The notes: generated from the letters alone by a model not told the origin. Counted from the first letter of the stretch, positions 33,086 to 41,563 are shown. The stretch is DNA of 64,000 nucleotides from CAZHGD01 sp964531735 (GCA_964531735.1 CAZHGD010000003.1:1-64000), one strand, 5' to 3'. Made by a program: numbers and translations.

Positions 33086-33502
33086 ATGCCGCTGGAACGA
33101 TTTGGCGTCTCCATGGACGCCGACCTGCTGGAGCGGTTCGACGCCATGCTCCAGCACAAGGGGTATGTGAACCGCTCCGAGGGCTTGCGCGATCTGGTGC
33201 GGCACGCGCTCGTCGCCGATGCCTGGGGCAACGACGAAGCCCAGGTGATCGGCGTGGCGACCATCGTCTACGACCACCACCAGCGCGACGTCACCAATGC
33301 CCTGCTGGACCTGCAACACGATTCCGAGGCCGAGATCGTCTGCACGACGCATGTCCACCTGGACCATCACCACTGTCTGGAGGTGGTGTTGTGTCGAGGG
33401 CGCGCCAAGGATGTCCGCACGCTGGCCGGGCGGCTGATCGGGCTGCGCGGCGTGAAGCACGGCGATCTGACCATGGCAGGCAGCGAGGAGCCGCTGCCGT
33501 GA
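33086..33502 (+). CDS. nikR: NikR-family nickel-responsive transcriptional regulator
   Basis: 138 aa. An N-terminal ribbon-helix-helix (RFGVSMDADLLERFDAMLQHKGYVNRSEGLRDLVRHAL) is joined to an ACT-like metal domain. The nickel ligands of E. coli NikR are conserved: H78 in LQHD, H89 and H91 in THVHLDHHHC, and C97. KHGDLTM near the end also matches. NikR represses nickel uptake when metal is bound; no nickel transporter or nickel enzyme is seen in this window. The ATG at 33086 follows AAAGGGTCGAG. An ABC ATPase gene follows after 18 bases. Confidence 0.93.
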   Translation: MPLERFGVSMDADLLERFDAMLQHKGYVNRSEGLRDLVRHALVADAWGNDEAQVIGVATIVYDHHQRDVTNALLDLQHDSEAEIVCTTHVHLDHHHCLEVVLCRGRAKDVRTLAGRLIGLRGVKHGDLTMAGSEEPLP

Positions 33503-33520
33503 ACAGGAAGGTGCGCGCGC

Positions 33521-34243
33521 ATGGCTGACGGGGCGCCGCTGCTGGCGGTCGAGGGGCTCAACGTCTACTACGGTGGCATCCACGCCCTGCGCGAGGTGGC
33601 GTTCGAAGTCCGAGCCGGTGAGATCGTCACGCTGATCGGCGCCAACGGCGCCGGCAAGTCGTCGACGTTGCGTTGCCTGTCGGGGCTGGTGCCGGCGGCG
33701 CCGGGCAGCCGGATCTGGTTCGACGGCCGCGAGATCACCGGCCGTCCGGCGCACGAGATCGTGGCCGCGGGCATCTGCCAGTCGCCCGAAGGCCGGCGCA
33801 TCTTCGCGGGGCTGACCGTCGAGGAGAATCTGCACTTGGGTGCCTTTGCGCAGCAGCGCGTCAGTCGCGACGACCTGGAGCACGTCTACGCGCTGTTCCC
33901 GCGCCTGTCCGAGCGCCGCACGCAGAGCGGCGGCACCTTGAGCGGCGGCGAGCAGCAGATGCTGGCCATTGGCCGCGCTCTGATGGCCCGGCCCCGCCTG
34001 TTGCTGCTCGACGAGCCGTCGCTGGGGCTGGCCCCCTTGCTGGTCCGCGACATCTTCGACATCATCGTGCGGCTGAACCAGGAGTCAGGCGTCTCGATTC
34101 TGCTGGTCGAGCAGAACGCCCGCATGGCGCTGACCTGCGCGCAGCGGGGCTACGTGCTGGAGACCGGGCGGGTCACGCTGGCCGACGCGAGCGACCGCCT
34201 GCTGGCCAACGACGACGTTCGCCGAGCCTATCTGGGAGGCTGA
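33521..34243 (+). CDS. livF: ABC transporter ATP-binding protein, LivF type
   Basis: 240 aa. LNVYYGGIHALREVAFEVRAGEIVTLIGANGAGKSSTLRCLSGL holds Walker A (GANGAGKS). SPEGRRIFAGLTVEENLHLGAF is characteristic of LivF, and TLSGGEQQMLAIGRALMARPRLLLLDEPSLGLAP contains the ABC signature and Walker B. LivF normally works with LivG, LivH, LivM and a binding protein in branched-chain amino acid (or urea/amide) import, but none is adjacent. It is cotranscribed with nikR and the DUF2993 gene by position. Confidence 0.9.
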   Translation: MADGAPLLAVEGLNVYYGGIHALREVAFEVRAGEIVTLIGANGAGKSSTLRCLSGLVPAAPGSRIWFDGREITGRPAHEIVAAGICQSPEGRRIFAGLTVEENLHLGAFAQQRVSRDDLEHVYALFPRLSERRTQSGGTLSGGEQQMLAIGRALMARPRLLLLDEPSLGLAPLLVRDIFDIIVRLNQESGVSILLVEQNARMALTCAQRGYVLETGRVTLADASDRLLANDDVRRAYLGG

Positions 34244-34245
34244 CG

Positions 34246-35088
34246 GTGGCCGGGTTCGTCTATCTGGTCTTGGCTGCGCTGCTGGTGGCCGGCGCATCAC
34301 CGGGTCAGTTGGGCGATGAGATCGTCCGCCTGCTCAAGCGCGACGCCGGACCGGTCCGCGCGGTCACCGCGCGGGTGGAGCCATCGGCCGATCCGCGCGG
34401 GCTGGGCGGCTTGGGCACCATCTGGGCCACGGTGGACGAAGTCGACGCGCGCCGCCTGCCCCTGGCGGCCCTGGCGCCGCGGCCGCGGGCCCGCTCGCCG
34501 AAAGGACGCCTCGACCGGGTGGTCCTGCGCGCCACGAACGTGCGGCTGGACACGCTCAAGGCCAGCGAGGTGCTGTTCGAGGCGCGGCAGGTGACCTACG
34601 ACCTGAGCACCGCGCTCAGCGCCGGCGAACTCCGCGTCACCGGCATCGGCAGTCAGCAGGTGACGGTGCTGCTGCGTGACGGCGATCTCGACGCCTTCGC
34701 GGCCGGCGCCTATCCCGAGCTGATGGAACCGCATCTGACCTTCGAGGACGGTCTGCTCATCGCTCGCGGCCGCGTGCCGATGATGTTCGCGGCCTTTGAC
34801 GCGGTGATCCGCGGCAAGCTGGCCATCGACGCCGGCCGCCGGGTGCTGTTGCGCGAGGCCGAACTCAACACCGGCCGGGTGGAGCTGAGTGCCGAGTTGC
34901 GCCAGCAGATCCTCAAGCGGCTCGATCCGCTGATCGACCTGGAAGAGACCTTCCGGTTCCCGGTGCCGCTGGTGTGGACCGGCGTCACCGTGGGCCGCGG
35001 CGAGGCCCGGCTGTACGCGCGAATCGACCCCCTCGCCGAACCGGAGCCGTCCCGTGATTTCCAGCCGCGTGAGCGATACCTGCGATAG
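34246..35088 (+). CDS. DUF2993 (LmeA-like) exported lipid-binding-type protein
   Basis: 280 aa from a GTG at 34246 with GGGAGG at 34233-34238, two bases after the livF stop. An N-terminal hydrophobic segment (about 2-17) precedes a DUF2993-like body: QLGDEIVRLLKRDAGPVRAVTARVE, RVVLRATNVRLDTLKASEVLFEARQVTYDLSTALSAGELRV and RGRVPMMFAAFDAVIRGKLAID. Family members (LmeA in mycobacteria) are periplasmic TULIP-like lipid or phosphoglycan-related proteins. Function here is inferred from fold only. Confidence 0.7.
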   Translation: MAGFVYLVLAALLVAGASPGQLGDEIVRLLKRDAGPVRAVTARVEPSADPRGLGGLGTIWATVDEVDARRLPLAALAPRPRARSPKGRLDRVVLRATNVRLDTLKASEVLFEARQVTYDLSTALSAGELRVTGIGSQQVTVLLRDGDLDAFAAGAYPELMEPHLTFEDGLLIARGRVPMMFAAFDAVIRGKLAIDAGRRVLLREAELNTGRVELSAELRQQILKRLDPLIDLEETFRFPVPLVWTGVTVGRGEARLYARIDPLAEPEPSRDFQPRERYLR

Positions 35089-35106
35089 GCTGTCCGAGCG
35101 GGCCGC

Positions 35107-35634
35107 CTAGCTGATGATGCGGGTGACCGCGTTGACAATGGCCTCGCGGTCGGTCTCGCTGACGTCGATCAGGCAATCGGTGACCTTGCCGCCCTTGATG
35201 CACACGAGCATGTTGCGGGCGCTCGACTCGAACTTCCACGGCTTGAGCGTGTCGGCCTCGGGCGCCAGCACGGCCATGGGCACCTGGATGTCCTTCTCCT
35301 TGGCGTAGGCCCGGATCTTGGCGCGCATTTCGTCGTCGCCGAGGAGCACGACGGCGGCGTTGAAGCCCTTGTCTTTCAGCTTGCTGTACAACAGACCGAC
35401 CGCACCGGCGATGCGACCCGACTGAGCGTTGCCGTCCTGGTCGTTCTCGCGCAGGCGCACCAGGAAGACCAGGCAGGGGTGGCCATCGGCCTTGGCGACC
35501 ACGTCGTAGGCGCCGCCCTCGACGTTGACCGCATCGATGACCAACGGCGGGGCTGCGCTCTTGACGGCCGGGCCGGCGGCACAGGCCGCGGCCACGACGG
35601 CCAGGGCCGCCAGCAGGGGTCGCAGACGTTTCAT
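35107..35634 (-). CDS. Probable secreted lipoprotein, thioredoxin-like
   Basis: 175 aa from the ATG at 35634. The N-terminus MKRLRPLLAALAVVAAACAAG is a signal peptide with a possible lipobox (AAAC), so Cys18 may be lipidated. The mature part HPCLVFLVRL ... KGFNAAVVLLGD ... MLVCIKGGKVTDCLIDV ... REAIVNAVTRII has the alternating beta/alpha pattern of a redoxin-like fold, without a CxxC motif. Convergent with the DUF2993 gene at 18 bases. Function unknown. Confidence 0.65.
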   Translation of the reverse strand: MKRLRPLLAALAVVAAACAAGPAVKSAAPPLVIDAVNVEGGAYDVVAKADGHPCLVFLVRLRENDQDGNAQSGRIAGAVGLLYSKLKDKGFNAAVVLLGDDEMRAKIRAYAKEKDIQVPMAVLAPEADTLKPWKFESSARNMLVCIKGGKVTDCLIDVSETDREAIVNAVTRIIS

Positions 35635-35738
35635 GGAACACTCCGGTATGGCATCCGTCCTGCGAATGGACGCCGCCTCGGGCCGGCAAGTTTCAGCGAG
35701 ACGCCAGACGGGCGGCCCGCAGGACCAGGAGCGAAGTT

Positions 35739-36881
35739 GTGAACGGAGTTGCTCGACAGCGTCACATCCTTGAGGCCGTGCCGCCGGTCCACTTCTACCG
35801 CGGCGGCCCTCGTTGCCCCGAGGACCTGCCGTTCCCATCGTGTCTGCGGGCGGCGCTGGCCTACCTGGGCGAGCATCTCGGCTGCGACCACGAGGCGGCG
35901 GACGACTCGGCCTGGCGACTCGGTTGCGGCTATGCCTACCTGGTGGGCACCTCGGGCCTGGCCTTCAAACTGTCGTGGCACACCAGCATCTGGGACGGCG
36001 GCAACGTCGACATCACCAACTTGGCCCAGGACGCGCTCGAGCCCTTCCGGCGCGGCTTCGCGTCGGTGGGATATGGCGTGCAGATACTGCTGTCGCCCGA
36101 TCTGGCCGCCCGGCTGGGCGCCGGCGAGGCCGAGACCGGTGACGCGGAGGCCTTCCGAGCGCGCATTGTCGCCAGTGTGGACGCCGGGCGGCCGGTGTTG
36201 GCGCTGGGCGTGGTCGGGCCGCCCGAGTGTTGCCTGGTGACGGGTTACGACGGCGGCGGCGAGGTGCTGATCGGGTGGAACTTCTTCCAGGACATGCCGG
36301 AGCTGGCCGGGCCGCTCGAGCGCGAGCCCAACGGCATGTTCCGGCAGAGCGACTGGTCGAGTCGGACCCCGGCCCTGCTGCTGCTCGGCGAGCGGCACGA
36401 GCGCCCGGACCTGAACGAGCTGCTGCGCGACACGCTGCGGTGGGCGCTGACGCTGATCCGGACACCGCGGGTCCGCCAACACCACAACGGCCTGGCCGCC
36501 TACGACGCCTGGATGGCCGCGCTGCAACGCGATGACGAGTTCCCGGCCGATGACCCGCAGACCATGGACTGGCGCCTGATGGTCCATGACGACGCGGTCT
36601 GCGCCGTCGCCGAGGCACGCTGGTACGGGTCGCTGTTCCTGGCCCTGGCGGCCCGGCGGCTGCCCTTCGCCGCCGGCGCGCTGTACCAAGCGGCGGCCTG
36701 TTACGCGGCGCAACACGACCTGATGTGGCGGGCCTGGGCGGCGGTGGGTGGCATCGGGCGCGCAGCGAAGCAGCGCGACGCCCTGGCCCGGCCGGACGTG
36801 CGCCGCTTGCTCGTGCCGCTGGTCGCCGCGGCCAAGGAGCGGGAGGCCGAGGCGGCCACGTGGATTGAGCGGGCGCTGTAG
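35739..36881 (+). CDS. BtrH/C39-like papain-fold protein, cytoplasmic
   Basis: 380 aa from a GTG at 35739 after AGGAGCG. LPFPSCLRAALAYLGEHLG around C35 resembles the N-terminal cysteine region of BtrH-type and C39-like proteins. GRPVLALGVVGPPECCLVTGYDGGGEVLIGWNFFQD provides the strand context, but no clear catalytic His-Asp pair is visible. The C-terminal half (about 220-380) is alpha-helical. No signal peptide. The gene is divergent from the lipoprotein gene and monocistronic by position. Function unknown. Confidence 0.65.
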   Translation: MNGVARQRHILEAVPPVHFYRGGPRCPEDLPFPSCLRAALAYLGEHLGCDHEAADDSAWRLGCGYAYLVGTSGLAFKLSWHTSIWDGGNVDITNLAQDALEPFRRGFASVGYGVQILLSPDLAARLGAGEAETGDAEAFRARIVASVDAGRPVLALGVVGPPECCLVTGYDGGGEVLIGWNFFQDMPELAGPLEREPNGMFRQSDWSSRTPALLLLGERHERPDLNELLRDTLRWALTLIRTPRVRQHHNGLAAYDAWMAALQRDDEFPADDPQTMDWRLMVHDDAVCAVAEARWYGSLFLALAARRLPFAAGALYQAAACYAAQHDLMWRAWAAVGGIGRAAKQRDALARPDVRRLLVPLVAAAKEREAEAATWIERAL

Positions 36882-36899
36882 CACCAGCGGGCGCGGGTG

Positions 36900-37583
36900 C
36901 TACGGCTGCTCGCCGTTGGCACCCACGCCGGTGACGATCTTCTCCAGGGCCAGCAGGGCCTGCTCGCGAGCGAAGTTGTCCTCGGTGGTGTCGACCACCT
37001 CGCGGAGCGCCGGCAACGCCGGCTCGCCCAGCGCGGCCAGCAGTTGGGCCGCCCGCATCCGGTAGCGGCGGTCGCGATGGTAGAGGTGCCCGAGCAGCGG
37101 CCGCACCATCAGATCGCGCGAGTCCGTGAACGGGGCCAACAGGTCTGGAGCGGTGTCTTCGGTGACCTCGAAGCTCTCGACCAGCAGGTTGACCAGGTCA
37201 GGCACGGCCTCGCAGTCACACAGCCGCGACCAACCGCTGGCTGCCGCCAGGCGTACCGGCAGCGGCTCGTCGGTGGCGCTGGCCAGCGACCAGAGCCGCT
37301 CCACGTCTTCTTCGGCGTAGTGCATCACCAGCACCTGTATGGCCACGAGTTTGGCGCCGACATGCTGCCGCGGCCCGCTCACGTCGGCCTGCTGCACCGG
37401 CAGCGGCGGACCGTCCAGCAGCTCGCGGATGGCCGGTAACGACTTGGCCCGATTCGCGCTCAGCGCCTCGGTCAGCTCGGCCGCCCGCGACAGCAGCGCC
37501 TGCTCAGCGGCTGATGAGCCCGCCGGTGAGGCCAACGTCGCCACCAATTCGCCGACGATCTTGCGCCCCACGGCATCCGCCAT
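36900..37583 (-). CDS. HEAT-like helical repeat protein
   Basis: 227 aa, almost wholly alpha-helical, with repeats such as LPVRLAAASGWSRLCDCEAVPDLVNLLVES, RDLMVRPLLGHLYHRDRRYRMRAAQLLAALGEPALPALREVV and NFAREQALLALEKIV, typical of HEAT/PBS-lyase-like units used for protein interaction. Last gene of a reverse-strand operon with two beta-barrel genes and thuA; it starts 12 bases after the upstream stop. The ATG at 37583 is preceded by AAAGGCAGG. Confidence 0.7.
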   Translation of the reverse strand: MADAVGRKIVGELVATLASPAGSSAAEQALLSRAAELTEALSANRAKSLPAIRELLDGPPLPVQQADVSGPRQHVGAKLVAIQVLVMHYAEEDVERLWSLASATDEPLPVRLAAASGWSRLCDCEAVPDLVNLLVESFEVTEDTAPDLLAPFTDSRDLMVRPLLGHLYHRDRRYRMRAAQLLAALGEPALPALREVVDTTEDNFAREQALLALEKIVTGVGANGEQP

Positions 37584-37595
37584 GCCGGCCTGCCT

Positions 37596-38669
37596 TTACG
37601 GCCAGAATCTTACTCGGCCGTAGATGCCAAAATCGTATGCATTGTTCGACCGCACGATGTTATCTTGGAACCCCCATTCCAGCTCAAAGTGGCGGCGGTC
37701 GTTGAATCGGGCGCCCAGCCCGTAGCAAGTGGCCGGGTTCTGCATCGACTGCGCCTCGCGCAGGCGGAGCGGCGTGCCGTAGACGCTCAAGGCGCCGACG
37801 ACGCTCCATTCCGGCGAGACGCGGTACTCGAAGCCGAGGTGGCCATCGACGCTGTCACGCACCAGCGAGGATGGCAGGCCTCGCCAGCCACTGTGCAGGT
37901 TGACGGCCGTGGTCCCGTAGAGCCACCACTGCCCGAACTGCTGGGTGGCGTGCAGGCCGAAGGCGCCATCCCACATGCCGCTGCCGAACACGTTGCGCAC
38001 GCGGCCGGTCGGTACCTTCAGGGCGGCCGAGACCGACAACCACGGCACCCAGCCCTTGGCTGGAGTGACGTTGTAGAGTCCGCGCAACGTCACGTCGCCG
38101 AGCGAGGGGCCGCGTTGGCCGTTCAGCGTGTAGCCGCTGCCGTTGTAGACGAAGCCCGCCTGACTGTTGGACACCGGGAAGTACATCTGGCCGGTGTCCT
38201 GCATGCTGAAGGCGTGGTGCCACATCTTGACCGCCTCGCGCAGGACGCCCGAGCTGTACGAGTAGAACGGCACCGTGCCCTCGAACGCGGCCCGGCGGCC
38301 GATCGGCTGGGTCCAGGTGAACTCGGCCTTGAACACCTCGGTGTCGACGAGGTAGAACGCCTGCCCCGGCCGGTTGGCCGACTCGGCCAGCAACGTGGCC
38401 CAGTTGAGCCCGGTCGGCCGGCCCGCGCCGGTGACCGCCTGCCCGGCCGTCGTGGCCATGGTGTTGTTGGGGAAGGCGACGCAACTGAACGAACCGACGG
38501 TGACGTCGAGCCGCCGCCGCCGCGGTATGCGCGCGTCCAGCGGTGGTGTCGAGAGGAAGATGTTCTGGAACGGGAACTCATTGCGCAGGCGCATCGGCCC
38601 GCCGACATCGGCCTGGTTCTCCGGTGTGAACGCGCACAACGCCCCGACCAGCAGCACCGCCCAGGTCAT
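37596..38669 (-). CDS. DUF3187-like outer-membrane beta-barrel protein (copy 2)
   Basis: 357 aa from the ATG at 38669, chosen because it makes a 4-base ATGA overlap with the upstream gene and has GAGG 8 bases upstream. A GTG at 38678 is also open. A short signal peptide leads into RLRNEFPFQNIFLSTPPLDARIPRRRRLDV. Regular amphipathic strands follow (WWLYGTTAVNLHSGWRG, LGFEYRVSPEWSVVGALSVY), ending with an aromatic RVRFWP, typical of barrel C-termini. It matches the DUF3187 pattern and is paralogous to the preceding gene. Confidence 0.75.
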   Translation of the reverse strand: MTWAVLLVGALCAFTPENQADVGGPMRLRNEFPFQNIFLSTPPLDARIPRRRRLDVTVGSFSCVAFPNNTMATTAGQAVTGAGRPTGLNWATLLAESANRPGQAFYLVDTEVFKAEFTWTQPIGRRAAFEGTVPFYSYSSGVLREAVKMWHHAFSMQDTGQMYFPVSNSQAGFVYNGSGYTLNGQRGPSLGDVTLRGLYNVTPAKGWVPWLSVSAALKVPTGRVRNVFGSGMWDGAFGLHATQQFGQWWLYGTTAVNLHSGWRGLPSSLVRDSVDGHLGFEYRVSPEWSVVGALSVYGTPLRLREAQSMQNPATCYGLGARFNDRRHFELEWGFQDNIVRSNNAYDFGIYGRVRFWP

Positions 38670-39766
38670 AATCGCCACCTCATCCGATACGACAGTCCGG
38701 CATCATAGGAGTTCGCGTACGCTTCGGGGCAGAGATTCTCGTAGAACCCGCCCTCGATCACCAAGCTGCGGCCGGCCCGATAGGCGAAGCCGGTGCCGAT
38801 CAGCCACGAGGCCCGGCCGAAGCTACTCGGCTCGGCCAGGCCCAACGCGCCTTCGCGCCGCGAGAACTGCACCAGCGCCGACCAGTTGGGCGACAGGCGC
38901 GCCTCGGCACCCAGGTGGAAGTCCCAGGTGTTGGCGATCGGCACACCGCGCAGGCCCTTCCAGGCGCCGTGCCAGGTATGGCCACCGCTGCCGTAGACGC
39001 GGAAGTCGCCCAGGGTCTTGGCCACGTGGAGACCGACGCCCCAGTCCCAACTGCCCGAGCCGTAGAATCGGCTCGCCGGGCCGGTTGGCGCCTTGACGCT
39101 GAAGGAGGCCAGCACGCCCGGCGTGCGGGACCGCTCGACCTGAGTGGCCGCCAGCACCCGCAGCACGGCGTCACCGACCGATGGTTGCAGGTCGCCGGCA
39201 TAGAAGCGGCTTTGGTTGCCACGGGCGGCGAACAACTGCACCTGGTTGCGTGGGGCATCGTCGCGACCCAGCCGGCCGAACCCGAAGGCCCGGTGGAAGC
39301 CGTCGAAGACGCTGTCGAACACGCCGCCGGTATGCGCCAGGAGCGGCAGCTCGGTCTGCACCGCCCAGCGCCGGCCCAGCGGCTGGCACCAGAACAGGTC
39401 GAGCCGCGTGGTCTCCGTGTCGGCGAAGAGGAACGTCTCGCCCGCCCGGCCCGCCGCGCTGGCCGCCAGCGAGGCCGTGTTGAGCAGCGTCTGCGGGCGG
39501 CCGAGTTGCTCGTTCAGCCGCAGCGCCAGGCCGGCCGGCGTGGTGTAGACGTTCGGCGACACGGCCATGGTGTTGAAGTGCGACAGGCGCGCGTCGAAGG
39601 TGGGCCGGCGCGGAATCGCCGCGTCGAGCGCCGGGGTGTCGAGAAAGATGGCCTGGAACGGGTGCAGGTTGCCGAAGCGCAGTGGCCCGGCCCACCAGCC
39701 GGCCTCGGGCGCGGCGGCCACCGGCGCGCAGAGCAGCAGCCAGAGCGTCAGGCGCAGGTGGGTCAC
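38666..39766 (-). CDS. DUF3187-like outer-membrane beta-barrel protein (copy 1)
   Basis: 366 aa from a GTG at 39766 that overlaps the thuA stop by 4 bases (GTGA). Signal peptide THLRLTLWLLLCAPVAAA, then GPLRFGNLHPFQAIFLDTPALDAAIPRRPTFDARL, directly comparable with the next gene's RLRNEFPFQNIFLSTPPLDARIPRRRRLDV. Shared internal features include LLNTASLAASAAGRAGETFLFADTET versus LLAESANRPGQAFYLVDTEV and the end SYRMRWRL. Tandem duplication is evident. Probably an outer-membrane channel or assembly protein; substrate unknown. Confidence 0.75.
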   Translation of the reverse strand: MTHLRLTLWLLLCAPVAAAPEAGWWAGPLRFGNLHPFQAIFLDTPALDAAIPRRPTFDARLSHFNTMAVSPNVYTTPAGLALRLNEQLGRPQTLLNTASLAASAAGRAGETFLFADTETTRLDLFWCQPLGRRWAVQTELPLLAHTGGVFDSVFDGFHRAFGFGRLGRDDAPRNQVQLFAARGNQSRFYAGDLQPSVGDAVLRVLAATQVERSRTPGVLASFSVKAPTGPASRFYGSGSWDWGVGLHVAKTLGDFRVYGSGGHTWHGAWKGLRGVPIANTWDFHLGAEARLSPNWSALVQFSRREGALGLAEPSSFGRASWLIGTGFAYRAGRSLVIEGGFYENLCPEAYANSYDAGLSYRMRWRL

Positions 39767-40398
39767 GGCTTGCCCTCGGCAGCCCACACCAGGCCCTGCA
39801 GAATCATGCGGTTGGCGTCGGGCAGCAACACATCGGCGGGCTGATGGCCGACGCTGCAATAGAACACGCGGCCGAGGCCCCAGGTCTTGGTCCAGGTGAC
39901 CGGCATGACCACGTTGTTCACCGAGCGGAACACGGTGGTGGCCAGCACTTCGACACCCGGGTCGACGTGCAGGTAGTACTGCTCGCTGGTCAGCGAGAAG
40001 TCCTGCACGCCGGCGCAGATCGGGTGCGTGGGCCGCGTGATCAGCACCTCATAGGGCACCAGGCCGCCGGGATGGGCCACCCACTGTCCGCCGGTCATGA
40101 ACTGGTACTCGGTGTGCTCGCGGAACGCGTCACACATGCCGCCATGGAGGCCGCCGAGACCGACGCCGCTCTGCACCGCCGCGTTGAGGCCGGCGAACTG
40201 CGGCGCCTCCAGCTTGCCCATCGTCCACAACGGGACGATCAGGTCGCGCTGTGGCAGCGCCGGGTCGGTGAACGCGTCGAGCTGGTCGGCGATGTCGACG
40301 ACGAAACCGCGCTCGCGCAAGCCGGTGGCCAGGATGTCCGCGATCTGTGCTGGATAGTGGCCGTCCCACCCGCCCTGCACAATCAGCGCGCTCTTCAT
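39763..40398 (-). CDS. ThuA-like (GATase-fold) protein
   Basis: 211 aa from the ATG at 40398, with GGGAGG upstream. KSALIVQGGWDGHYPAQIADILATGLRERGFVVDIAD, GLGGLHGGMCDAF, TRPTHPICAGVQDF and LGRVFYCSVGHQPADVL match the ThuA family (trehalose/glycan-utilisation proteins with a class I GATase-like fold). The nucleophile elbow is G-G-L-H-G-G, with the usual Cys replaced by His. It is the first gene of the coupled thuA-barrel-barrel-HEAT operon. Confidence 0.85.
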   Translation of the reverse strand: MKSALIVQGGWDGHYPAQIADILATGLRERGFVVDIADQLDAFTDPALPQRDLIVPLWTMGKLEAPQFAGLNAAVQSGVGLGGLHGGMCDAFREHTEYQFMTGGQWVAHPGGLVPYEVLITRPTHPICAGVQDFSLTSEQYYLHVDPGVEVLATTVFRSVNNVVMPVTWTKTWGLGRVFYCSVGHQPADVLLPDANRMILQGLVWAAEGKP

Positions 40399-40570
40399 GC
40401 CGGTGTCCTCCCAGCACGCCTCGGTGCCGTTCGAGTCCGGCCGCTTCGCCGTCCGGCACCGGAGTCCTGTTGCCGCGCGATCAGCGTCCGGTAAGCCGTC
40501 TGTAACACCCGCGCCCACCGTCGGTGACCCGCTGGGGCACGCGGGGCAGTTCGGCGGGTGCCTGGCGCGG

Positions 40571-41317
40571 CTAACCTTCGGGGCCGGCCTCGGCCGGTCC
40601 CGCCGGCGGCTGGCGAGCGGCCGCCGGCCCGGTCACGCGCGGCAGCGGGTCGACGGCATAGCGGTAGCGCCAGTGCAACCGGATCACCTGGCACTGCCCG
40701 AGGCCGCGGCTGTGGCGCACGAACGAGCGCACCGGCTGGCGCCCGTAGCGCGGCTCGCGCCACTTCTTCAGCTTGACGAAGTCGTAGACCAGGCCGTCAC
40801 TGCCGACGATGCCCACGTGCCAGCACGAGCGCGGGTTGGGCGCATACCAGGGCGAGTGCCGCACCTGGACGACGTCGCCGGGCAGCAGTTCGCAACCGTC
40901 GCGGTAGCGGTGGACCTCGGCCAGGTCCCACCGCTCGCCCAGCAGGTGCTGGTTGGAGTGACGGCGGAAGCGGGCCTGGACGCCCAGCCCCTCATCGACG
41001 CAGCAGGCCACGAAGTCGGAGCAGTCGTTGCCTGGCGTGGTCAGTCCCAGCACGAACTTGCCCATCGGCCGCTCGCGATGGAAGCGGACGGCCGCCTCGC
41101 CAATGGCCTCGTTGAGCGGCCGGCGTCCGGGGCAGCGGCGCTCGAACGACGTTCTGGCGGTCGCTTCGTCGAGGAACAGCACCGGTGCGCCGAGGCGTCT
41201 GGCGGCCCGGTGTCGCGAGACGGCGAGGACCGCGCCCCAGCTCGCGGCCACCAGTAGCACCACGCCCCAACCCACCACCAGCACCCGGCGGAGGCACACC
41301 CGGCGGACCTCGTGCAT
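40571..41317 (-). CDS. Membrane-anchored NlpC/P60- or CHAP-like cysteine hydrolase
   Basis: 248 aa from the ATG at 41317 (GGAG 8 bases upstream); an ATG at 41362 is open but has weaker support. One TM helix (13-34) anchors a periplasmic domain. Putative catalytic Cys99 lies in PGNDCSDFVACCVDEG and His167 in CWHVGIVG, in the order seen in NlpC/P60 and CHAP amidases; LLPGDVVQVRHS is the matching GD-motif strand. Substrate is likely peptidoglycan, though that is inferred. Located 172 bases upstream of thuA on the same strand. Confidence 0.7.
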   Translation of the reverse strand: MHEVRRVCLRRVLVVGWGVVLLVAASWGAVLAVSRHRAARRLGAPVLFLDEATARTSFERRCPGRRPLNEAIGEAAVRFHRERPMGKFVLGLTTPGNDCSDFVACCVDEGLGVQARFRRHSNQHLLGERWDLAEVHRYRDGCELLPGDVVQVRHSPWYAPNPRSCWHVGIVGSDGLVYDFVKLKKWREPRYGRQPVRSFVRHSRGLGQCQVIRLHWRYRYAVDPLPRVTGPAAARQPPAGPAEAGPEG

Positions 41318-41440
41318 GGCGGCGCCGCTCCGTTGCTGCGTAGTACGCGCCGAGCGCGACAATGCGCGACGACCTTCGCCCCGAATGCGGTCGGGCGAGC
41401 CACCAGGTGGCCGGTGCGGCGTGGCCGCCGCTGACCAGAT

Positions 41441-41469
41441 TTGACAGGATCGGGCGGCTGTGCTAGCCT
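41441..41469 (+). promoter_or_regulatory. Sigma-70-type promoter of the tRNA-Ala gene
   Basis: TTGACA at 41441-41446, a perfect -35 consensus, is followed by a 17-base spacer ending in TGC (extended -10) and TAGCCT at 41464-41469. Transcription would start near 41476, about 8 bases before the mature tRNA. This is the clearest promoter in the window. Confidence 0.75.
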
Positions 41470-41483
41470 CTAGGCATGATTGC

Positions 41484-41559
41484 GGGGGTGTAGCTCAGCT
41501 GGGAGAGCGCATGAATCGCACTCATGAGGCCAGGGGTTCGAATCCCCTCACCTCCACCA
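41484..41559 (+). tRNA. tRNA-Ala (anticodon CGC)
   Basis: 76 nt including encoded CCA. Acceptor GGGGGTG (41484-41490) pairs with CACCTCC (41549-41555) with one G-U. D-arm GCTC/GAGC; anticodon stem CATGA/TCATG with loop ATCGCAC, giving anticodon CGC for GCG codons. T-arm AGGGG-TTCGAAT-CCCCT. GCG is a frequent codon in this GC-rich genome. Bracketed by its own promoter and terminator, so it is a single-gene unit. Confidence 0.95.
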
Positions 41560-41563
41560 ATCA

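Noticed and set aside
33029..33883. Upstream extension of the DUF2330-like gene over nikR
   Set aside because: The sequence is shadow coding of nikR/livF. The ATG at 33028 begins a plausible signal-anchored protein.
41484..41559. Integration site at the tRNA-Ala gene
   Set aside because: No direct repeat of the tRNA 3' end and no integrase gene were seen nearby.
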